Positions 32,160 through 41,827 of a stretch of DNA of 64,000 bases are shown here, one piece after another. Each line of letters opens with the position of its first letter. Position 1 is the first letter of the stretch. The stretch spans positions 368,201 through 432,200 of the forward strand of contig OX637359.1 of assembly GCA_951799405.1 (NCBI GenBank). The letters are read 5' to 3'. Both the position numbers and the translations under genes were made by a program. The notes beneath the pieces are model-generated. The model ran no database searches. It worked only from the letters and a program-made list of their open reading frames with translations, and was not told where the DNA came from. This stretch comes from Agapetus fuscipes. Lineage: Eukaryota > Arthropoda > Insecta > Trichoptera > Glossosomatidae.

Positions 32160-32520
32160 CACATCTGATATTGTTGTTTATAACTTTACATTTTATTTAT
32201 TTATGTTTGCCCATCTTTTTCTCTGTCGTCATAGAGCCTGTCAAATGTCAAGTCGGCTTTCGTTTTATTCCGACAATGTTTTTCCTCAATTGGATAAATT
32301 TTAGTAAAATGTGCAAGTCTATACTTTTCCACGTAAAAAATAAAAATAATTTATCTAGAAATAAGGTCAGGAGTGAGAGGGTTTGTTAATTAGAAATAAA
32401 TATATTGGAGTAGATTTTCACTGTTTGCAAATGATTTAAAGCTTCAGAAGACGTCAAAACGCAAAGCATTCACATTATAACCTACCAACATAGATTTGTA
32501 AAATTAATGAATATCTTGTC
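32160..32520. other. Unassigned sequence
   Basis: A 72-codon frame at 32171-32389 is hydrophobic at its start but not recognised; probably random. Confidence 0.3.
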
Positions 32521-32521
32521 T

Positions 32522-32698
32522 CTCAGTAGGTAGAAGTCGCGCCATGTAAAAAGAACGCTGAGGGGAAGTGGAGGGGGTGTGTTTGCGCATGGGTTACAGT
32601 CGCGCAAGTACCAAAAAGTCCGCTAAATCGCCGTCCGCGCAGCTCGCCGCCAGCGTTCTTTTTACATGGCGCGACCTCTACCTACTTAGAAAAAATCC
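32522..32698. mobile_element. Foldback MITE with CG-rich core
   Basis: Inverted arms of about 40 bp containing GTAGGTAGAAGTCGCGCC and CATGTAAAAAGAACGCT at the left, mirrored as AGCGTTCTTTTTACATGG and GGCGCGACCTCTACCTAC at the right. The centre is GC-rich. No TSD is certain. Confidence 0.7.
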
Positions 32699-32954
32699 TT
32701 GCTGTTGCCTTACCATGTTTGACATTGTCCGCACGTCCCTGGTACCTATTCCATTACTTTACAATGTTAACCACTTACAGTGCTATTCACAAAACATTTG
32801 ATCAATAGCTGATCTACAGATCATCGATTTTTTGTATGGAAAATTCACTGCAGGCTGCGGATAAGCCATGGCTTTGCTGTTTAAGAATAACACTGTATGA
32901 TTATACAATTTAGAATATCAAAACAACTTTATCCTACTTGCCATTTACCACTCT

Positions 32955-33470
32955 GTAAGTGTTGCTGTATCGCTACCGCCGTTCCACTAAGGGTGTCCAG
33001 AACCTCCACAGAGTGTTCTCCTCTTATTCCTATGCTCACATTTTTTTCTCAGTTCATACAAATTCATCTCCTTTTTTATACATTTCATCATTATCACATC
33101 ACCACCTACACAATTTCACTAATTAAATCAAGCCATTAATTTTTCGGTCTTTCCCTTTACCTTTTGCCTGTTACGTTTCCTCTTTAGATAGGTAGGTACT
33201 CATTGTCAAGCGTTCATCGTCCATTTTTCTAAATGCCCAAACATCTCATAATATTATTTTGTACTTTTTGTCATCACTTCCTCTTCCAGATTACATTATT
33301 GTCCTCATTCATTCCGTTCTCTATCTTTTCATATTTTTTCTGTCACTATCCTCATGTTTTTCATCTCTACTTACTATTCATAATAAATTACATTTTACCA
33401 ACTATTACCACCATCTCTGCCTTTACCTACCTACCTACATATATTCATAATTATATAGAAAACCAGTTTT
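32955..33470 (-). mobile_element. LINE C-terminal relic
   Basis: Minus strand shows MRCLGI..MDDERLTM and RGNVTGKR..RPKN-like pieces, and ends CTGTGGAGGTTCTGGACACC. The ending matches the LINE relics at 48880 and 61210 (GGAGGTACCGG..CACCCCTAG..GGCGGCAG). Many stops and frameshifts. Confidence 0.55.
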
Positions 33471-33479
33471 ACGAACAAC

Positions 33480-33820
33480 GAAGTTTTTGTCATGGAAATA
33501 ATTTGAAATTTGCGCTAAACATGTTTTTTTATAGAAACAATAATTTTAAAGTGTTTTGTTTATGATTTTTAATGCGTTTGACACCTTTGCAAGTTGAGAA
33601 TAATGGAACTTTAGTGTTGAATGCTAGAAATAAAACAAAGTTTAGAATTTCTCAGTACAAACTTCTTGTCATGACTTTTACTACGTGACGGTTCATATAA
33701 AATTTTACTACTTAAAATCCTGCTCTCGGTGTTTAAACCAGCTTTTAACACGTACCTACCTAGGTACCTGCAAATATTTTTTGGGGACTTTATAATAGGT
33801 ACTTACTCTATGGAAAATTT
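33480..33820. other. Unassigned sequence
   Basis: AT-rich, with GTACCTACCTAGGTACCTG near 33755. Nothing else recognised. Confidence 0.3.
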
Positions 33821-33824
33821 ATGA

Positions 33825-34130
33825 TTCCATGCCGAGAGCAAGCGTTCGATCCCCCCCGAGGGTAACAGAAATGATGAAAAATTTAACATCGTTTCGGTGT
33901 TTATTTCAAACCCAAAATAAATACCGACAAGGTTAACTCAGCCTTCACAAGAAATGAGATCCAGCCCCCTCGGGAGCTGGGAAATCTACACTTTAATTGA
34001 AGTGGTAGGCGTGAGGCCGGCCTTCTTACCCGTACAAAATAGTAGGTAGATCCCGAATCGCCACATACGACGCATTCGGGGATAACGCCGGCAAGAAGTT
34101 ACACTATATGTGTAGCTTAATAATACAAAT
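33825..34130 (+). mobile_element. SINE-B copy lacking box A
   Basis: Starts at TTCCATGCCGAGAGCAAGCG, just past box A, and keeps the rest to GCAAGAAGTTACACTATATG and TGTAGCTTAAT. 5' truncation fits LINE-type target-primed integration. Confidence 0.75.
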
Positions 34131-34324
34131 GAAATATTTGGCTACTTGCTACTAAAATATTTGTCTCCGTGGGATTTTCCTCTCAGGCTTTCCGAGGGAT
34201 TTTCCTTAAAACATACATAGGTATTGTAGGCTTGTTTTATTTTTATTTCTCAGTTAACAAAGGTTTAGGATAGCACTCGTCAACGTTCCATGTGTGTTCA
34301 AAGTTGTTCATATTTTTTTTTACT

Positions 34325-34410
34325 TTTGCAACTAAGTTACACATATAGTGCAACTTCTTGCCTGCGCTATCCGCGAAGGGGTCGCATTTGGCGATTTAGG
34401 GGACAGTTGT
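34325..34410 (-). mobile_element. SINE-B tail
   Basis: GCAACTAAGTTACACATATAG and CTTCTTGCCTGCGCTATCC in reverse, ending in the GTCGCATTTGGCGATT region. Confidence 0.7.
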
Positions 34411-34458
34411 GGCAAAAATAAAAAAAATGTAGAAACTTGTAGGTATCTAATTTTCATC

Positions 34459-34635
34459 TTGTAAAGGCAGTGCCTTGTTGTGCCTGCCATTCATCTCTGT
34501 TGGTTGCCACCCTCGTGTAAGGAAGTGCCTTGTTGTGTCAGCTAATTATCTTTGTTGGTTGCCATCCTTTAAAATAAAGGCAGTGCCTTGTTGTGCCAGC
34601 TATCTGTCTGTAACTGTTGTCATCCTCTTGAGCTG
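34459..34635 (+). repeat. Diverged 56-bp minisatellite, three units
   Basis: AAAGGCAGTGCCTTGTTGTG recurs three times with diverged TCTNTNTTGGTTGCCANCCT spacers. Same unit as the array at 36031 but much more diverged. Confidence 0.8.
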
Positions 34636-34639
34636 CGAA

Positions 34640-34875
34640 TACGAGGAGACATCCATGAGCCACTTCAAATCCTGGAAGTATAAAGTTTTCGAGTGGACAC
34701 TTATTTGTCTTAAGAAAGGTGCTTTGTCTAATCGAGTGTCCTATAGTTTGGTTTTCCTCTTTAAAATGTGACTTATATAAGCTTTCTTCTTTCTTCTACT
34801 TCCTTCAACACCTTTTTGTTGGCCTTTCTTGCATCTACTAGGGATCATTCTACGTCTTTCACTTATAAGTCATAT
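34640..34875. other. Unassigned sequence
   Basis: No feature recognised between the diverged minisatellite and the next Rep-A. Confidence 0.3.
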
Positions 34876-34879
34876 AATT

Positions 34880-35090
34880 TAAGTTGCATAGATCTATTAA
34901 CATTTAGGACTAAAATAAAAGGTAATCCCACAAGAAGTCACTTAAAAATTCGCGCTTATATTTTCCGTACTTAAAAAATAAGAATCAAAACCTAAAATGA
35001 ACACAAACCCTGCACTTTGCCAAACTTTCCTAATTCAAGGTTGACATTGGCAAAGTGAACCACATTGTACAGAAGAAGGTAGGTACGCTG
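34880..35090 (-). mobile_element. Rep-A copy, diverged
   Basis: TAAGTTGCATAGATC, AATCCCACAAGAAGTCAC, AATGAACACAAACCCTGCA and TTGACATTGGCAAAGTGAACC. Confidence 0.7.
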
Positions 35091-35590
35091 TATAGTCTGG
35101 TACATAAGAGATTGGTACCTATAGGACCGAATATCAACTAGGTACCTACTTATATCAATTGAAAAAAATATCACTGAAAATTAAAAATAAATCATGTTTC
35201 AGCTACCTACTTTCAACTTTACTTAGTTGATAAATAAGTACGATTTGAGTATTTTTTTTTATAAAAAGTTTCATTTCAATATTTGAAAAATATGTATTTG
35301 TGTAAATTTTATCTTTAAAAATCTAAATGCACTCGAACTCCTTCCACACCCATGTTTTGCAATATCATTTTTTATTAAATTGCAAACTCCTACCTATTCG
35401 AAAAAATGTATAAAAAATCAACTGTGGTTACCAGCCAAATAAATCCTGAAAAATATCGTTAGTTTCCACAAATGTTAGGTAGGTATCTATTTTTAACGAC
35501 TTCTATTTTTAATACTGTAATTGAAATTTTTATGTTTAAAAATGATCATCTACAATTGGCAAAGTGTAGAATAAAATTCGTTAATTTCAT
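35091..35590. other. Unassigned AT-rich sequence
   Basis: Contains several TACCTACTT-type motifs. No gene recognised. Confidence 0.3.
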
Positions 35591-35594
35591 TTTA

Positions 35595-35881
35595 TGGGGC
35601 ATCCACACGCTTGCCAACCTAGCACAAGTCAAGCGCACATTGTGTCGTCTAGAACATGCTATCTGGACAAAATTTTGTCTAATGGACTAATTTTGTCCAG
35701 CTAGCATGTTCTAGACGACACACTGTGCGCTTAGCTACAAGCCAAGTGTGCAGTGTGTCGTCTAGAACATGCTAGCTGGACAAAATTAGTCCATTAGACA
35801 AAATTTTGTCCAGCTAGCATGTTCTAGACGACACACTGTGCGCTTGACTTGTGCTAGGTTGGCAAGCGTGTGGATGCCCCA
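35595..35881. mobile_element. Nested-palindrome foldback element, 287 bp, TSD TTA
   Basis: Outer arms TGGGGCATCCACACGCTTGC / GCAAGCGTGTGGATGCCCCA, flanked by TTA at 35592-35594 and 35882-35884. Each half contains a further palindrome of about 90 bp built on GTGTCGTCTAGAACATGCTA and its complement, so the element is a palindrome of palindromes. The TWA-type TSD fits PIF/Harbinger. Non-coding. Confidence 0.85.
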
Positions 35882-36030
35882 TTAAAGGTGAAAAATAAAA
35901 TATTTATTACGAAATGTGCGCGCTTCTACGCAATGCACGCGCCTTCTAGAAAGTTAACATTATGTTTTCTTGTGTTTCCAGGGGATTTTGCTCTTTGAAT
36001 TGTTTTAGTTTTCTCAGCATTAGATGATGG

Positions 36031-36920
36031 TTAAAGGCAGTGCATTATTGTGCTAGCCATTTGTCTCTGCTGGTCGCCATCCTCTTGTAAAGGCAGTGCC
36101 TTGTTGTGCTAGCCATTTGTCTCTGCTGGTCGCCATCCTCTTGTAAAGGCAGTGCCTTGTTGTGCTAGCCATTTGTCTCTGCTGGTCGCCATCCTCTTGT
36201 AAAGGCAGTGCCTTGTTGTGCTAGCCATTTGTCTCTGCTGGTCGCCATCCTCTTGTAAAGGCAGTGCCTTGTTGTGCTAGCCATTTGTCTCTGCTGGTCG
36301 CCATCCTCTTGTAAAGGCAGTGCCTTGTTGTGCTAGCCATTTGTCTCTGCCGGTCGTCATCCTCTTGTAAAGACAGTGCCTTGCAGTGGCGAAGCGTGCC
36401 ATACAAGCCGGTTCCCATCGGCTTCCCTTTTAAAATGATGTAACAAAGTAGTTAAAAAATATAGGCCAAAGTAAAAAAAATAATTTAAAACCAAAGAAAC
36501 AATACGTATTTTTCCCTCATTGAAACCATGTAGTCTACTTTATTATCATTTCTGCCTCATTTTAAACGGGAAACCGATGGAAACCGGCTTGTATGGGACC
36601 CTTCGCCACTGGTGCCTTGTTGTAGGTACCTACTAGACATTTGTCTCTGCTGGTCGCCATCCTCTTGTAAAGGCAGTGCCTTGTTGTGCTAGCCATTTGT
36701 CTCTGCTGGTCGCCATCCTCTTGTAAAGGCAGTGCCTTGTTGTGCTAGCCATTTGTCTCTGCTGGTCGCCATCCTCTTGTAAAGGCAGTGCCTTGTTGTG
36801 CTAGCCATTTGTCTCTGCTGGTCGCCATCCTCTTGTAAAGGCAGTGCCTTGTTGTGCCTTGTTGTGCCAGCCATTTGTCTCTGCTGGTTGCCATACTCTT
36901 GTAAAGGCAGTGCCTTATGT
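36031..36920 (+). repeat. 56-bp minisatellite, two blocks
   Basis: Unit GTAAAGGCAGTGCCTTGTTG, TGCTAGCCATTTGTCTCTGC, TGGTCGCCATCCTCTT. Units begin at 36031, 36087, 36143, 36199, 36255, 36311 and 36367, then 36667, 36723, 36779 and 36835 with a partial at 36899. Units are nearly identical, so the array is recent or homogenised. The gap is a hAT-type MITE. Confidence 0.95.
36384..36611. mobile_element. hAT-type MITE, 228 bp, TSD GTGCCTTG
   Basis: Inverted ends CAGTGGCGAAGCGTGCCATA and TATGGGACCCTTCGCCACTG, with about 54-bp arms. A perfect 8-bp duplication GTGCCTTG is at 36376-36383 and 36612-36619, the length made by hAT transposases. It is inserted in the 56-bp array, which fixes its boundaries. 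Confidence 0.9.
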
Positions 36921-38130
36921 AGGTATCTTTATATTCTGTAGGCAGATGTTTTAGTCAGTTGTCTCTCTCTAGCACACGCAAGTCCATGTCGGTTTTTTAT
37001 GAAATGCATTAAGCTCAATTGAAATATAATCCCAAAGTAGGGGACACACATACACGCCTATACACACACATACACACCTACATATACCCACTCAAAGCGG
37101 TAAAACTTTCAACAGGGCTGCCACAAATATTTCATTCGATCCGAAAAGTTTTTTGTTGTATTTTCAGATACAATAAAAATACAACGAGAAGATGTTTTCT
37201 TGTATTTTATTTATTTAATAGTAAATTCGATAAAAAAAATACACTTAAAAACGGTTTGGAAAAAAAATACCTACAATTGATATTTAAAAATTATATATTA
37301 CAAACCATTCGACGACCAAAATGTCCAAAAAGGATTAAAAAAAAATCCACATGTAAAAAACAAATGGTTTGATTCTATGCCTGTAAAATAGCACTGAACG
37401 TATTAATTAAATATTTATATTTTAAATCTTAATTTCAAAATGAAATGGATTTTTAGAATCTAATGGTACCTACCTACCTATATTTGCCTGAGTGGGATAG
37501 TCTCCACTGTCCCTAATTAAGAAAGTACCTACGTCGGATTTAAGATTCATTCGCAGATGAGTGGACTGTTTCAGGTTGATATGAAGAAGAAGAAAAAGAG
37601 GAAGTTCAGACAAACTCCGGTATACCTATTGCAGCTGCAGAAAAATTGCATTCAATAGTTTGGGAAACGCTTAATTTTATAATTGAAAAAAACGTTACAA
37701 CGTATTTTTATTACTAGAACATGCAGAGTGAGAAAAAGAGAAGAGCATTATAAAATTTAATTGTTGAATTATTTATTGTGAATTAATATCTAATTATGTT
37801 AATTAATAGATAGCTGTTAATTTATACTTCTTTAAAATATAAAATAATGATTTATTAATTGAAAATGTTATTAAAGTTTCTGACCAGGCAAAATAGATTG
37901 TTGAATTACATTCCTCTTCGCAAATCTATCTACCAAAAAGAAAGGACCTAGCTTTTTTGGTCAGACAAAAAGATGGTGAATTAGGTAGGTACATTCCTCT
38001 TTACAAATCTACTTAAAATATACGTTTGGAATAAATAAGTTTCAACCCTGTTTCCTGTATCCAGCCAACAGCGGTACCGAAAAGCCAGTTTAGCGAGGAG
38101 CAGTTTATTTCTGTGTTCCCTTTTTGAAAG
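36921..38130. other. Unassigned, with SINE-D tail scraps
   Basis: SINE-D tail pieces (CAGGCAAAATAGATTGTTG, CTCTTCGCAAATCTATCTA) lie at 37883-37933, with a second at 37975-38015. A 117-codon frame at 37019-37372 is Lys/Asn/Ile-rich and probably random. Confidence 0.35.
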
Positions 38131-38134
38131 ATAT

Positions 38135-38252
38135 CAGATGACAGCTGGGCGCGGCGCATGCGCAGACAGCTCGCGGCCGACCAATGGCGAGCCAGCGAGT
38201 GCGGGACGCCAGCCAATCACAGCGCAGACAGACACGATTTATTATCTGGATA
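38135..38252 (+). promoter_or_regulatory. CpG-rich promoter-like block
   Basis: Isolated GC-rich patch with a NRF-1-like GCGCATGCGCAGAC at about 38155, CCAAT boxes at about 38181 (GACCAATGG) and 38213 (GCCAATCACAG), and repeated AGCGCAGACAGAC. It resembles the fork head promoter block (GCCAGCCAATCAGCGCGC) more than anything else here. No repeat family matches it. Confidence 0.45.
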
Positions 38253-38332
38253 ATGGAGAGTAATGGTTTGTATGCGAGGAATAAAAATGGTGATGCAGAG
38301 AGAAATGTCGGAGAAATGAGTCTAGGGAAAAG
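38184..38332 (+). CDS. Candidate first coding exon of an unknown gene
   Basis: Open frame from ATG 38184 or, with better context (A at -3, G at +4), ATG 38253, running without stop to a consensus donor AAAAG|GTAAGTAT at 38332/38333. An in-frame TGA lies upstream at 38139-38141. The short peptide from 38253 begins MESNGLYARNKNGDAERN and is hydrophilic, with no recognised domain. No downstream exon could be found in the window, so the gene, if real, continues beyond it or through a long intron full of Rep-A copies. Confidence 0.35.
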
Positions 38333-38384
38333 GTAAGTATAATTGTATCTATAATCGATAAAAAAAACATGTAAAGATTATATT

Positions 38385-38680
38385 CCTAGACTTTTGGTTC
38401 ACTTTGCCAATGTCACCCTTGTTTTAGGGAAGTTAGGTAAAAGATGCAGGGTTTATGTTCATTTGAGGTTTGGAATTAAATTTGTAAGTAGGTACCTACA
38501 CATGCAGCATTTGTGTGTGCGAACACATATGCACGTGTCTGTTTGTAGGCATGCATTTAATATGAATTTTTAAATGATAATACCTATATCATTGCCACTT
38601 CGGTGGCATTGACAAAAGTTAAACAAGTTTGTACAGCACTGAGGTCAGCCTCATACTAAAATATATTCTTGCCATCCATT
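38385..38680. mobile_element. Rep-A pair, convergent
   Basis: 38385-38600 is a + copy (TTCACTTTGCCAATGTCACC, CATGCAGCATTTGTGTG, CATTGCCACTTC). 38600-38680 is a minus 5' piece (GGTGGCATTGACAAAAG, GAGGTCAGCCTCATAC). Confidence 0.7.
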
Positions 38681-38689
38681 GATTGGGTT

Positions 38690-38960
38690 TTTTTTTTTTC
38701 TATTTTTAGTTTTTTTTTAGTTTCTCTTTGCACTTTTTTTTTCTTCTTTCCTCTTATTTTTATTTTTATTTCTATTATTAATTTGATTTACTTTTAACTT
38801 CGTCTTTTTTTTTTATTTTTTGTCAGCTATTTTAAATTTTTTACATATCTGTGGGAATTCTTTAGGATTTTTAGGATTAAGGCTTTATGCTTACATTTTT
38901 CTTGTCTCTGTTATTGTGTCTGTATCTGTTTTTTCTCCTTAAAATAAATAAATAAATAAG
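38690..38960. repeat. T-rich low-complexity tract
   Basis: Long runs of T with C and A, then AAATAAATAAATAAATAAG. No coding meaning; could be the A-rich tail of an old retroposon on the minus strand. Confidence 0.6.
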
Positions 38961-39079
38961 TCAAGGAACTGAAAAAATAAATGGACTCCCCAATTAGATT
39001 GACATTATGTAGACAAAATTGTAAAGGATTGCTAGGGAAAAGGCAAACAAATATTTTGTAAAATTTTAATAAAAATTCA

Positions 39080-39185
39080 ATATTTGGAATTAGATAGTAC
39101 CTACACATGCAGCATGTGTAAGCGAACTTATACGTGCCTGCTTGTGAACTCGAAAATTTTAATAAATCTTTGCAACTTAGAAAAA
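39080..39185 (+). mobile_element. Rep-A 3' part
   Basis: CACATGCAGCATGTGTAAGC, ACTTATACGTGCCTGCTTG and AATCTTTGCAACTTAG. Confidence 0.7.
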
Positions 39186-39189
39186 AAAT

Positions 39190-39440
39190 TACAAATCCAT
39201 TTTTTGTTAAAATTCACTTACTGTAGGAACACAGACAAAACCCAAAAACCTACAGCATAAACCAAAAAGTGAATTTTATCAAAAATAAAGAATTTTCGCA
39301 AAGTTACCTACTCCGGAAGATTTAGATAATATTTTGTTGTTGTTATTTTGTTAAGGACCAATGACAAGTATGACGTTTTCCTGCCAAGAAAAAAGTTCTA
39401 AACTCAAACGGGGCAATTCTTAGACATTTTAGTCGTCGGT
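39190..39440. other. Unassigned sequence
   Basis: An imperfect inverted pair (CACTTACTGTAGG.. / CCTACAGCATAAACC) is seen at 39215-39265, otherwise nothing. Confidence 0.3.
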
Positions 39441-39620
39441 TGAGCCCACGTTTTTACAAACTAATGATGCCTGGGCTGAAAGTCTCATCACCACGGTCAT
39501 TCTTACCTACCGACTTTTGGTAATATTTGTATGAAGATTAATCAGCTGTTCACTTGCGGCCATCTTGAATTGACAGGTCTTCATACAAATGCATCATGAG
39601 TTTGACAAAGCGTGGGCTCA
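39441..39620. mobile_element. Foldback MITE enclosing a relic of the 7424 family
   Basis: Outer inverted ends TGAGCCCACG..CAAACT..ATGATGC and GCATCATGAGTTTGACAAAG..CGTGGGCTCA. Inside, 39472-39575 matches the MITE at 7424 (AAGTCTCATCACCACGGT, GGTAATATTTGTATGAAGAT, CACTTGCGGCCATCTTG). No clear TSD. Confidence 0.65.
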
Positions 39621-40503
39621 TTTTTTTTCTACTTGTAGGTAGGTACTATAGTCAGGTGTGAGCACTCCATAGATGCAAAGGAAGGCAAGTATGGGTAATG
39701 AAGCAGCAGAAAATGTACTAATATGAGAGGTTCTAGTATGTAGCTAAGTACATTAGGTAAGTACCTACTAGGTAGCAACGTTATCTATCTATAATCTACT
39801 AACTAAGTTGCAAAAATATATTAAAATCTTAGAGTTCACATGCAGCACGTGTAAGTTTACTTACACATGCTGCATGTGAACTGTGTAGGTACCTACCTAA
39901 TTTCAAATGTAAAAAAAATACACCTGAAGGCGGTAGGTAGGTACCTACCTACAGCTGCTCCCGAAACTGGTTGTATACAAAATAAACTCAAAAATAAAAT
40001 TTTAACAAAATTACATTTTATTTAAATTTGTAACAAATAAACCCTGACACCCTCGCTTCATTCATTCCCTGAAGCAGGAGTGTTATTGGTAATAGTGTAT
40101 TCATTTTTACAGCATGGGTGGACAGCCTTATCGCTCCCCCCAGTGCTTGTTTGACTTATCGAACATTTTATTTTAAAAAAACCCTTTTAATGCAGTTATA
40201 TTGAGTATCAAATTCTACACAATCTGAGCAAAAACAAACACTGGTAAGTCAAGGAATGAGTCTAATATCCGAGTACGTAGGTAGTTATAATTTAATAAAA
40301 CTCGAAATAATGAATGGACTCTGAACAATTTTGTAAATATTTTTTTTTTATTCGCGGTGGACAAACGTAACACATTTATGAGGTTAGGTTCCTTTAAGTC
40401 CCGATAGAATCGTCCTTAATGCAGAACTCTTCATAAGTGAACACGCATAAATAAGTTCGCGATTGCACATGCTGCATGTGCACCCGAGTAGGTGTAAAGT
40501 TTA
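39621..40503. other. Unassigned with Rep-A scraps
   Basis: Rep-A pieces lie at 39795-39890, 40020-40140 (TTCCCTGAAGCAGGAGTG) and 40440-40490 (CACATGCTGCATGTGCACC). The last is cut by the pogo-like element and continues at about 41828 (AACCTAAAACTCAAATGA). Confidence 0.5.
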
Positions 40504-40759
40504 GGGGGAGGTCCCCTAGTGGCGGACACTTAAGGTTTTTAGTAAATAAAAAAAAAAAAATATAGCTTTATTTATTTATTAATCAAGCCAAGAAAGTGTA
40601 AACCCAAATAACATCAATAAAAACTTATCTTCTGTGTTAATATATTTAGGAAATTGAATTAAAATTTGACAAAAAAAACAGCAGTCATTGCTAATGGCAC
40701 CTAGTACCGGACGGACTAAACGCCGAGCGCCTTGCACTAGACATTATTAAAATTTCGTG

Positions 40760-40880
40760 AATCGATGGCATATGTAGTTATCTCCACTTTCAGGAATGTC
40801 TACACATGCTTCATGAGCCCACCCTACCCAGCTGGTGCATGTATCCACTCCTCTTTATGCTCCTCTTCAAGCACACTACA
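40760..40880 (-). pseudogene. pogo-like transposase C-terminal zinc-finger remnant
   Basis: Two frames joined by a shift read CLEEEHKEEWIHAPAG and WAHEACVDIPESGDNYICHR, the WI.C..C..WAHE.C...........YIC end seen in many insect pogo/Tigger transposases. One Cys pair has been lost. Confidence 0.65.
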
Positions 40881-40938
40881 CAACCAGAGTGCCTAGAAGT
40901 GTTAGCTTTTAATATATATTTTTTCTTAGCTGTGTCTT

Positions 40939-41148
40939 CTATAAATGCTTACCAGTGGTCTTTTTCTCTCCATTAAAGCGATGAGAAATCTTCATAGCTT
41001 CAGTGAAGTCGAAAGTTAACTTCATAAATTCATTTTTTATCAGTGGAAGACATCTGTTCAACAAACCTTTTATATGGCCCACTATAACTTGTTCGTACAC
41101 TGGTGAGAAGGTATTTTTAAATCTGCCGTCCTTTGTTAGCAACTTCAA
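40939..41148 (-). pseudogene. pogo-like transposase CENP-B-type HTH piece
   Basis: Continues the broken transposase: LLTKDGRFKNTFSPVYEQVI, then KLTFDFTEAMKISHRFN and EKKTTGKHL. This matches the family pattern F(S/T)..QE..L, ..A...A....I.H.FN.EK..AGK of the second DNA-binding domain. A stop follows at once. Confidence 0.75.
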
Positions 41149-41153
41149 TTCAA

Positions 41154-41312
41154 TTATCCGCGTTTCAAAGCAGATATTTCGTCGTAGAAAGTGCTCTTTG
41201 GGATGTCATAACGCAATGAAGCTTGTCTTAGACACATTTCTTTGGACAAAATCTTTTTCAAAGTTTGCAAGCCTTGTTGGTCCCAATTTATTTTATTTTT
41301 CTTCTCCTCCAT
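41154..41312 (-). pseudogene. pogo-like transposase N-terminus (Psq HTH)
   Basis: 52-codon frame from an ATG at 41312. It reads MEEKKNKINWDQQGLQTLKK, then LRQASLRYDIPKSTFYD, the helix-turn-helix signature (A..Y.IP.ST..D) of pipsqueak-type domains that open pogo/Tigger transposases. It ends at TAA 41154-41156. The next frame continues the protein, so a frameshift or stop has broken it. Confidence 0.8.
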
Positions 41313-41827
41313 TTCAAAATTACTTGGTTGTTAATACTCTAAAGTAACGTAAAACAATAAGTTTAACAAGTGTACATACTAAGCTGGAAAATCAACTTGT
41401 AAACTGTAAGGTGTTAGGGGACACATTTGTGTCCGGTTGTAGGGGACAGACAATGTGTAAAATTACGTTTTAAATAAATAAAAAGTTGAAGGAAATTTCA
41501 AAAAAGTGTAATTGCACACGAAATATGAATAAATACTCTCTTTACTTTCGGCCAAATTAATAACTTAAATAAAAAAATCATAGTGTAGGTAAATACTCAC
41601 TCAAAGTTTAGGTGCCGCACTGGGTTCCTGGCAAAATCGCATACCGACCGCTCTCATCACCGCTGTTAGCGTCATTGACGCGCATTGTCTTGTGACCCTA
41701 TGGCGTTGGGTTTTCCTTCACCTTTTCTCGTACATACGAAATTGATCGCGATGTAACTTGCCGCGTCAGCACTAGTGTCCGGCGCTAGGTGCCGTCCGGC
41801 GTTAAGGGACTCTCCCCTAAAGAAAAA

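Larger units (their letters stand above)
40504..41817 (-). mobile_element. Internally deleted pogo-like DNA transposon, 1314 bp
   Basis: Inverted ends GGGGGAGGTCCCCTAGTGGC (left) and, reversed, GGGGAGAGTCCCTTAACGCC (right), flanked on both sides by TA (40502-40503, 41818-41819), the Tc1/mariner-superfamily target. On the minus strand it keeps transposase pieces in order: a Psq-type HTH, a CENP-B-type HTH and a C-terminal zinc-finger-like piece. The DDE catalytic core expected between them is absent. It lies inside a Rep-A copy. Confidence 0.8.

Noticed and set aside
37019..37372. 117-codon Lys/Asn-rich frame
   Set aside because: AT-rich composition alone explains it; poly-A driven Lys runs, no domain.
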